Below are positions 58,319-64,000 of a DNA stretch of 64,000 bases, piece by piece. How positions within the stretch are numbered: the first letter of the stretch is position 1; each line of letters begins with the position of its first letter. The notes beneath the pieces are model-generated. The model made no database searches. It saw only the letters and a program-made list of their open reading frames with translations, and had not been told where the DNA came from. Source of the stretch: Candidatus Cryosericum hinesii (GTDB taxonomy: Bacteria > Caldisericota > Caldisericia > Cryosericales > Cryosericaceae); contig NZ_QXIW01000031.1 of the NCBI RefSeq assembly GCF_003570985.1, forward strand, positions 62,001 through 126,000, written 5' to 3'. Both the position numbers and the translations under genes were made by a program.

Positions 58319-58340
58319 AAGCGCATCGACTCATCTAGAA
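58319..58340 (-). promoter_or_regulatory. 22-bp motif shared with 38945-38966
   Basis: Twenty of 22 bases match the copy upstream of the MoaD-like gene, including AAGCGCATCGACTC. Both are in the same orientation relative to a minus-strand gene start. Confidence 0.4.
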
Positions 58341-58451
58341 TGTCCATGAAATATAAAACGAATCTACTCGAAAATATCCACCATTTTCTCTAAGTGAAGC
58401 CTCGCCTTATGGCGGAGCTTCTGTAAACTTGCTATCTGACAGGACAGGCGA

Positions 58452-58901
58452 CTACTTGTCGATAACGATGGTCGCTGGTTTCAAACTGACGCCATTTCCA
58501 AGTGAATCGCCGGCCGGGCAGCGGCTCTGGATGAATTTCTGGAATGCTTCGACCTTATCCTGGGGCGCATCCGTCTTGATGTGCATGGTGAACCGGATTT
58601 CCTGGTAGCCGGGACGCACGTTCGGATCTCCCTTGAGAAACCCGTCAGTGTCCAGATCTCCCTCGAGCTCGACCCAGAATTCCTTGAGATCGATGCCCTG
58701 AGATTTAGCAAACGCAGCGGCGACGATACACTGGCAGGAACCCAGAGATACCAGTAGACCCTCAACCGGGTTCATGCCAGTATCGGTGCCACCCAGCGAC
58801 GGCGGTTCATCGATGATCACCTTGAAGCCGCGGGACTCGCTCTCGACTGCAAGACCCCCTGGGAGCTTACGCGAAATAGCCTTGAATGTTGTCATTGCCA
58901 T
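58452..58901 (-). CDS. OsmC-family protein (149 aa)
   Basis: The OsmC/Ohr fold is clear: VIIDEPPSLGGTDTGMNPVE, then GLLVSLGSCQCIVAAAFA and a late RCPAGDSLGNG. The two conserved cysteines of the peroxide-reducing group are in SCQC and RCP. It could detoxify organic peroxides or act on other thiol substrates. TGGAGGCGTCAAC precedes the ATG at 58901. It stands alone. Confidence 0.85.
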   Translation of the reverse strand: MAMTTFKAISRKLPGGLAVESESRGFKVIIDEPPSLGGTDTGMNPVEGLLVSLGSCQCIVAAAFAKSQGIDLKEFWVELEGDLDTDGFLKGDPNVRPGYQEIRFTMHIKTDAPQDKVEAFQKFIQSRCPAGDSLGNGVSLKPATIVIDK

Positions 58902-59055
58902 GTTGACGCCTCCATTTCTATTTGAGACAACGAGCGTTTTATGTCTCGATAGAAGCATAGTTGCGCAACTTGCCAACTTCAACCAGAAGCAACTGTCCAT
59001 TTATTCACAATGTTCAACTGGGATGTCGCCATCAGGATCACCACACAACCTTCAT

Positions 59056-59098
59056 GTCAACTCACGTAAGAATGTACGTGAACCATCAGGTCGTGAAC
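59056..59098. repeat. 43-bp dispersed repeat, copy 2 (inverted)
   Basis: It is the reverse complement of 41536-41577 with a few changes. It ends 20 bp before the duplicated permease tail and so marks a likely junction. Confidence 0.6.
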
Positions 59099-59118
59099 TC
59101 ATCAGAAATGGTCGCGTA

Positions 59119-59253
59119 GCTGTCACTGGACTCTCGATGCCGGAGATGATTATCCTGCGCCGCGTTCTCAAGCCAAGGCTGCTTGCAACATTCATCGGTG
59201 TCGTGGGCGTCGGTATTCTCATCGTGGGGTATTTCTTCAACTGGGTCCTGTAA
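59119..59253 (+). pseudogene. Duplicated permease C-terminus (44 codons)
   Basis: The 135 bp repeat 57062-57196 with one base change, including the stop. A longer reading frame from 58774 runs antisense through the OsmC gene before reaching it, and is not a gene. There is no start codon for the copied part. Confidence 0.85.
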
Positions 59254-59286
59254 CTGTAGACGATGCGCCTCTCCTGAACAGCAAAG

Positions 59287-59313
59287 AAGCCCGGCCTCGT
59301 CGAGGCCGGGCTT
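59287..59313. terminator. Terminator, third copy of the GGCCTCG core
   Basis: AAGCCCGGCCTCG and CGAGGCCGGGCTT form a 13-bp perfect stem. It serves the minus-strand oxidoreductase and was probably copied together with the permease tail. Confidence 0.75.
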
Positions 59314-59339
59314 TCTGATGTGGCAGATCTGGCTGAAGA

Positions 59340-61514
59340 CTATGCTTTGTGTGTGTGCTTCTCGATGAGGTCCACAAGTTCGGGGAAGTCGATACCGTCC
59401 GCTTTCACTGTCTCCAGCGTGGGGACTCCGTCGGCATCCCAGCCGCGCCGTGCATACACCGCGTCCTGAAGCTGGCGGTATTGCGACTCGCGGTATTGGC
59501 GCAGGGCTGCCATCTTCTGCTGCAGGCTCATACCCGCGATGTCCACCTTTGCGGCTTCAACCAATTGCTTGTCATAGCGTTCCTGCCGGGAAAGGTATTC
59601 CTCCTCGGTGACAGGTCCCATGCCACGGTACGGCATCCAGTCGTCTTTGCGCGTCCCCTGTCCCATGCGCAGGTTGAACAGGCGCTGGAAATCGTACACA
59701 CGCTTGCTCTGGGCGAGGAGCCCATCGAGGTCGAGTGCATGACCGGTCATGCCCGTGTACAGCAGAAGGTAGTTCTCAACGTGTTCGGGGATCCTGGCGG
59801 CCTCGATACCAGTGTAGCGGTCGTGGTTGTCCCTGGGCTCCGAGTCGTTCCACGGCAGCTTGCACAGTCCCATGAGCGAGAACCAGGTACGGAAGAGCGG
59901 GAAGAAGGACAGGGCCTCAGCCTTGTCGGCAAACGTGGGCAGCTGGCCCTTGACCTGGTCCATGAAGATGAGCCACGCCTCGTCGTGCTGTGGTCCCTTG
60001 GACGCCATGGCGTACCCGCCCTGCTGGGCCAGCGAGTCCTTGCAGTTGTACTCGGAGACTTCCATACCTTTGACTTCCATACCGATGTCATTCACGAACT
60101 GAGCGTCAGCATGGTACTCTTCGATGAACAGTTTCTTCAGACGGTGGATACCAAGCCCGGCGACCTTGCCGAAGCCGCGACCTTCGCCGATCTGGTGGAT
60201 GAGTTCCAGCGCGTCCATGTCACTGCCAAAGTGGAGGTCGAGACCGCCGGTGATCTCCTTCGTAAGGATGCCGTTCTCGTAACATTCCATCAAGAAGGCC
60301 AGTAATGTGGAGACCGCCACCAGGTCGAGGCCGTAGTAGTCGCAGTAGAAATTGGCCTCCAGGACAAAGTGAGGGTCGAAGCTGCCGGTATTTGTTCCCA
60401 GGCCGCCGATCGTCTCATATTCCGGGCCGTCGACCAGGACCTTCTGTCCTTTGAGGGGGCCGGTGAGCAGTTCGAAGTTGTCCACGCCGTGGGCACACGA
60501 CATGGAGCAGCCAAGCCAGCAGCCGTCCGGCATGCCCTGGGAAATCAGCCCAAGCCAGACATCGCTCTTGATCTTCTCTGTCCGCGGGTCCGACCCGAAC
60601 TTGTAGTTCATGACGGGCAGCACGTCGCACTTGTCCAGGATCTCGACGGTGTTGCCGGTGCCGATCTCGCGCATGCGGCTGTGGGTATGGTCAAGGGTGA
60701 GAATCTCCTTGTTCATGCGCCCGCCGGCGAGCTTGATAGGCTCCATGTCGACTGGGCAGTTGAGCGTTGGCGTCGTCCCGCTGAAATGGATGACGACAGC
60801 CCTGAGCCCCTTGTCTCTGAAGACGGTGCCGGGTCCGCCGCGAGCGAGCTGCTTGATACGGGTATGTTTCCGCTTGGCGTCCCAGTAGCTGAGATTGATG
60901 AGACCCAGCAGCGAGTGGTCGGCACCCTCGCCAGAGGTGGCCACGCTGACATTCTTGCGGTCGTCATCACCATCGGCGTACATGGCGTGCAGGACCTCTG
61001 GCAGGTCGTAGCTGTTGGTCGGTTCATCTGGAGCTGTTTCGATCGTAACGAAGCCCTTGTTTCCGTCGATGACAAGCATGACGTCTTGAGCAGCCTTGCC
61101 CTGGATCTCGATGCAGTCAAAGCCGGAGAACTTCATGAAAGGGGCGAAGAAGCCGCCACCATTATTGTCGACAGGAACACCGGTCTCAGGAGAGATGGTA
61201 ACGGAGTGCGTCTTGCCGGAGCCAGGATACTGCGTCAGGCCGGTCAGTGGTCCGGCCGTGAAGATGAGTTCGTTCTCAGGATCATTCCAGTGCGTCGCAG
61301 GTTTGACGGCCTGCCACAGATAGTACATGCCATAACCACGCCCGCCCGTGAACTTCTCTCGTACCATGGGCTCGATGGCGCGTTCCTCGATGGTGTTTGT
61401 GGTCAAGTCGACGTACAGTCGCCGATCGGTGTAGCCGGCGTGCACACCTCCCGGCGTAAATGAATACGTCGCCAGGACCTTGTGTGCCTGTCGCATTTCC
61501 TCGATGGTCTTCAC
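59340..61514 (-). CDS. Aldehyde ferredoxin oxidoreductase family protein, long form (724 aa)
   Basis: GTG start after GGGAGGTAGAAG. The N-terminal part has GGRGYGMYYLWQAV and GPLTGLTQYPGSGKTH for the tungstopterin cofactor. The Fe-S cysteines are in DGCWLGCSMSCAHGVDN, with a further Cys in EYNCKDSLAQQGG. It is more than 100 residues longer than AorB at the C-terminus, where a helical tail ends in VDLIEKHTHKA. Fragments of close relatives lie at 53200-53466 and 57258-57345. No Fe-S or FAD partner is adjacent. Its substrate is unknown. Confidence 0.85.
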   Translation of the reverse strand: MKTIEEMRQAHKVLATYSFTPGGVHAGYTDRRLYVDLTTNTIEERAIEPMVREKFTGGRGYGMYYLWQAVKPATHWNDPENELIFTAGPLTGLTQYPGSGKTHSVTISPETGVPVDNNGGGFFAPFMKFSGFDCIEIQGKAAQDVMLVIDGNKGFVTIETAPDEPTNSYDLPEVLHAMYADGDDDRKNVSVATSGEGADHSLLGLINLSYWDAKRKHTRIKQLARGGPGTVFRDKGLRAVVIHFSGTTPTLNCPVDMEPIKLAGGRMNKEILTLDHTHSRMREIGTGNTVEILDKCDVLPVMNYKFGSDPRTEKIKSDVWLGLISQGMPDGCWLGCSMSCAHGVDNFELLTGPLKGQKVLVDGPEYETIGGLGTNTGSFDPHFVLEANFYCDYYGLDLVAVSTLLAFLMECYENGILTKEITGGLDLHFGSDMDALELIHQIGEGRGFGKVAGLGIHRLKKLFIEEYHADAQFVNDIGMEVKGMEVSEYNCKDSLAQQGGYAMASKGPQHDEAWLIFMDQVKGQLPTFADKAEALSFFPLFRTWFSLMGLCKLPWNDSEPRDNHDRYTGIEAARIPEHVENYLLLYTGMTGHALDLDGLLAQSKRVYDFQRLFNLRMGQGTRKDDWMPYRGMGPVTEEEYLSRQERYDKQLVEAAKVDIAGMSLQQKMAALRQYRESQYRQLQDAVYARRGWDADGVPTLETVKADGIDFPELVDLIEKHTHKA

Positions 61515-61688
61515 CTTCTACCTCCCGGTTGGCTGTGAATCCATTCACATGGTATGCCAATCAACACGTTGTTCAAGGTGGTGCATCGGTACCGGCTGTC
61601 TGCGTCTGCGGTGTATCCTCGAGTCTGTTGTACAGGCAATGGGGCCCGGCACACACCGGACCCCGGAGAGGAGGAACGCTGGTTCAGG
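61515..61688. other. Spacer between the Liv operon and the oxidoreductase gene
   Basis: No gene is seen. A GC-rich stem (GGGGCCCGG and CCGGACCCC, about 61640-61665) is a weak terminator candidate for the Liv operon. The ribosome site of the oxidoreductase lies at its left end. Confidence 0.4.
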
Positions 61689-62429
61689 TCAGCAATTGAC
61701 TTTGGAGCCCCCAAGGTAGGCGGCGCGGACGCGCTCGTCGTTCTTGAGGTCGCAGGCATTGCCCTCGATGGCGACCTTGCCGAGTTCCAGGATGTAGCCG
61801 TAACGTGCGACACCCAGTGCCTTGCGGGCGTTCTGTTCCACCAGGAGGATGGAGACGCCCTCTTCCTCGTGGATCTGCCGGATGACCCGGAAGATCTCCT
61901 GGACGATGATGGGGGCAAGTCCTAAAGATGGTTCGTCGAGCAACAGGACGCGGGGTTTAGAGATGAGTCCACGTCCGATGGCCAGCATCTGCTGTTCACC
62001 ACCCGAGAGCGTCCCCGCCAGCTGCTTGCGCCGTTCCTTGAGGATGGGGAAGAGGGTGAAGATCCATTCCTTTGTTTTCTCCAGTTCCTTGCCGGCCGGC
62101 AGACTGCGGACGCCGTAGGCACCCAGGTTCAGGTTTTCCTCCGTCGTGAGGGTCGAAAAGACATGCCGGCCCTCGGGCACATGCGCGATGCCCAGTCCCG
62201 CGAGGCGGAAAGCCTGTACTGTGGCAAGATCCCGCCCCTTGAGCGAGATGGAACCCCCCTTGATGGGCTGGATGCGTGAGATGGACTTGAGCAGAGTCGT
62301 TTTGCCTGCCCCGTTTGCGCCGAGCACGGCGACGATGTCGTGCTCGCCCAGCTCGACGTCGACTCCCTTGAGGGCCTGCACGGTTCCATAGTTGACGACA
62401 AGGTTCTTTATGGCCAGTACTGTCGCCAT
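61689..62429 (-). CDS. livF: Branched-chain amino acid ABC transporter ATPase LivF (246 aa)
   Basis: This ABC ATPase has Walker A GANGAGKTTLLKS, signature LSGGEQQML, Walker B PRVLLLDEPSLGL and a C-terminal VEQNARKALGVARYGYILELG typical of LivF. The ATG at 62429 is nine bases after AGGAGG. It starts one base from the stop of the LivM-LivG gene, so they are coupled. Substrates could be branched-chain amino acids or related compounds. Confidence 0.9.
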   Translation of the reverse strand: MATVLAIKNLVVNYGTVQALKGVDVELGEHDIVAVLGANGAGKTTLLKSISRIQPIKGGSISLKGRDLATVQAFRLAGLGIAHVPEGRHVFSTLTTEENLNLGAYGVRSLPAGKELEKTKEWIFTLFPILKERRKQLAGTLSGGEQQMLAIGRGLISKPRVLLLDEPSLGLAPIIVQEIFRVIRQIHEEEGVSILLVEQNARKALGVARYGYILELGKVAIEGNACDLKNDERVRAAYLGGSKVNC

Positions 62430-62430
62430 G

Positions 62431-64000
62431 TCAGTCATCCTCCTTACCCAGATAGGCTTCGATGACGCGCTGGTTGTTGTAAATGTCCTTGGGCAGACCT
62501 TCGGCGATCTTTTGCCCCATATCCATGACGGCAACCCAGTCCGAGATGCCCATGACGACCTGCATGTCATGCTCGATGAGCAGCAGCGTGAATCCCTCCT
62601 TGACAAGGGCCTGCAACAGGACCATCAAATCCTCGCTTTCCCTGTCGTTGAGTCCAGAGGAGGGCTCGTCCAGAATCAGAAGGTGGGGAGCGGTCGCGAG
62701 TGCGCGGGCGATCTCCAGGTAACGCTGCTTGCCGTACGGCAGGTTTTTGGCCAGTTCGTTGCGGTATTTCCACAGGCCTACCTGGTCGAGGCGGTAAGCA
62801 GCCGTCGCGACGATGTCGCGTTCCTCACGGACTTCGCCGATCGTATGCATAATGGCGGCCCATGTCCCGGACCGCGCATGGCAATGAGGGCCGGACATGA
62901 TGTTCTCGATACAGGTCAGCGACGGGAACAGCCGAATGTTCTGAAAGGTGCGGGCGATGCCGTAGCTGATAATGGTATGGGGCTTGAGGCCCGTGATGTC
63001 GCGTCCCAGGAAGTCGATCTGCCCCGACGTAGGTTTGTAGATGCCCGTGATCATGTTGAACAGCGTCGTCTTGCCGGCGCCGTTGGGCCCGATGAGGGAC
63101 GTGATCTTTCCGGTACGCACGTTCAGGTCGAAGTTGTTTACTGCGGTCAGCCCACCGAACTTCAGGGTAGCGCCGTGCGTCTGCAGCAACATCCCCTCGT
63201 CCATGACCACGGTCACGGGTGGGAGTTTCACTCCTCTGACGACGGCTGTGGTGGACGGCTTGAGCATGGCAGGGTCTGGCTTTCCCAGTGGGATGAGGTC
63301 TTCATCCTTCTTGGGGAGACCCCGGATGCCGAGACCATCCAGTCCGGTGCCCTCTCGCTTGCGCGGCCACATGCCCCCGGGGCGGAAGATCATCATCAGC
63401 ATGAGCGCGAGTCCAAAGAACAGCAGACGGTAGGTGGCGAACTGACGGAAGACCTCGGGGAACACGACGACCACGGCTGCCCCCAGGATACTGCCGGGGA
63501 TAGAGCCAAGACCGCCCAGCAGGACGATGCAGAAGAGCAGCGAGGACTCGATGAAGGTAAAGCTCTGTGGTGAGACAGACATTTGCTTGGACGCGTAGAT
63601 GTTGCCTGCAATACCCGCAAGCGCGGCACCCAGCACGAACGCCAGCAGCTTGTAGGAACGCACGTCCACACCACTTGCTTCAGCTGCGGTCTCGTCCTCG
63701 CGGATGTAGTTCCAGGCTCTGCCGATGCGGGAATGCTGCAGGCGCACCAGGCCGAAGACGACGATCCCTATGATGATCCAGGTGTAGAAATAGAATTGCG
63801 TCGATGAATTGATGGCAAGCCCGAAGAGGTTTGGTCCACCGATGCCGTTGATGCCGTTGGGCCCGCCTGTCAGGTTGAAGGGGTTGTTGATCATGGTCAG
63901 ACGCACGATCTCGCCAATGCCGATGGTCACGATGCACAGGTAATCGCCTTTCAGGTGGATGACAGGCGATGTCACCAGGAACGCAAACCCGGCAGCGATC
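62431..64000 (-). CDS. LivM-LivG fusion: permease plus ATPase (partial, over 520 aa)
   Basis: The frame is open to the window edge, so the start is missing. The first 225 residues are the LivM permease part (LCIVTIGIGEIVRLTMINNP, GRAWNYIREDETAAEASGVD, VLLGGLGSIPGSILGA). After a linker of about 60 residues comes the LivG ATPase with Walker A GPNGAGKTTLFNM, the signature-like NLPYGKQRYLEIARALA and Walker B HLLILDEPSSGL. The fusion places one permease and one ATPase in a single chain. Confidence 0.9.
   Translation of the reverse strand, partial: IAAGFAFLVTSPVIHLKGDYLCIVTIGIGEIVRLTMINNPFNLTGGPNGINGIGGPNLFGLAINSSTQFYFYTWIIIGIVVFGLVRLQHSRIGRAWNYIREDETAAEASGVDVRSYKLLAFVLGAALAGIAGNIYASKQMSVSPQSFTFIESSLLFCIVLLGGLGSIPGSILGAAVVVVFPEVFRQFATYRLLFFGLALMLMMIFRPGGMWPRKREGTGLDGLGIRGLPKKDEDLIPLGKPDPAMLKPSTTAVVRGVKLPPVTVVMDEGMLLQTHGATLKFGGLTAVNNFDLNVRTGKITSLIGPNGAGKTTLFNMITGIYKPTSGQIDFLGRDITGLKPHTIISYGIARTFQNIRLFPSLTCIENIMSGPHCHARSGTWAAIMHTIGEVREERDIVATAAYRLDQVGLWKYRNELAKNLPYGKQRYLEIARALATAPHLLILDEPSSGLNDRESEDLMVLLQALVKEGFTLLLIEHDMQVVMGISDWVAVMDMGQKIAEGLPKDIYNNQRVIEAYLGKEDD

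Noticed and set aside
58774-59253. 159-codon frame ending in a permease tail
   Set aside because: Its first part is antisense to the OsmC gene and only its last 44 codons are the copied permease end, so the frame is accidental.
60369-61463. 364-codon plus-strand frame
   Set aside because: It is antisense to the 724-aa oxidoreductase. The frame at 62392-63573 is likewise a shadow of the LivM-LivG gene.

Overview
The window is about 64 kb of bacterial chromosome, roughly 55-60% GC by eye. It reads as an anaerobe with a peptide, amino-acid and aldehyde metabolism. The signs are two tungsten-type aldehyde:ferredoxin oxidoreductases, a glycyl radical enzyme with its activase, heterodisulfide-reductase-like and ferredoxin proteins, a branched-chain amino-acid ABC transporter, S-layer (SLH) and copper-amine-oxidase 'stalk' domains, and many lipoproteins. 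A deep-branching anaerobe such as a Caldisericota-type bacterium would fit, but that is a guess from content. I saw no rRNA, tRNA or CRISPR array.

Region 1 (1-15.4 kb, almost all minus strand) is an accessory, repeat-rich island. It holds three paralogous lipoproteins, two large exported beta-propeller-repeat/stalk-domain paralogues (887 and 879 aa) and small membrane proteins. Five of these genes share a duplicated promoter plus a leader of about 100 nt. Intergenic spaces carry three copies of a 61-bp palindromic element, three tracts of degenerate 20-22 bp repeats and a duplicated promoter segment. A truncated hsdM remnant lies just upstream of an Imm-5-like gene.

Region 2 (15.5-34.9 kb) is mostly single genes. 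It has an MFS transporter with a ChrB-like protein, a rhodanese-fold lipoprotein lacking its cysteine, flavin-reductase and GNAT proteins, and a NUDIX hydrolase with no standard start codon. It also has an iron-alcohol-dehydrogenase homologue lacking two metal ligands, an LCP protein, DUF2804, an aldo/keto reductase, an SLH protein with a degenerate serine-hydrolase domain, MscL with a zinc ribbon, a glutamine synthetase homologue, a Mug-like glycosylase and a GH5 hydrolase.

Region 3 (35-41.5 kb) is an aorABC-type aldehyde oxidoreductase operon with a convergent MoaD-like gene, followed by a two-component system. Region 4 (41.9-49.3 kb) has an isochorismatase-fold hydrolase, then a peptide-binding protein, an Xaa-Pro peptidase, a glycyl-radical activase and a glycyl radical enzyme. 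Every active-site residue I recall for trans-4-hydroxyproline dehydratase (HypD) is conserved in that enzyme, so these genes may together use proline- and hydroxyproline-containing peptides.

Region 5 (49.5-59.3 kb) is a metalloid-type cluster. It has three ArsR regulators, each with its own palindrome, ArsD, two half-size ArsA ATPases that copy the cysteine asymmetry of the two halves of classical ArsA, and an unrecognised Cys-rich partner. It also has a zinc-ribbon protein, a 28-aa membrane peptide, split and full-length ArsP-type permeases and a DGC protein. An AT-rich NifX/ferredoxin/HdrA-like operon and an OsmC protein are inserted. A 'permease tail, terminator, opposed aldehyde oxidoreductase' module occurs here three times, two of them with decayed oxidoreductase parts. 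Region 6 (59.3-64 kb) has the intact 724-aa oxidoreductase and a Liv transporter whose LivM and LivG are fused, cut by the window end.
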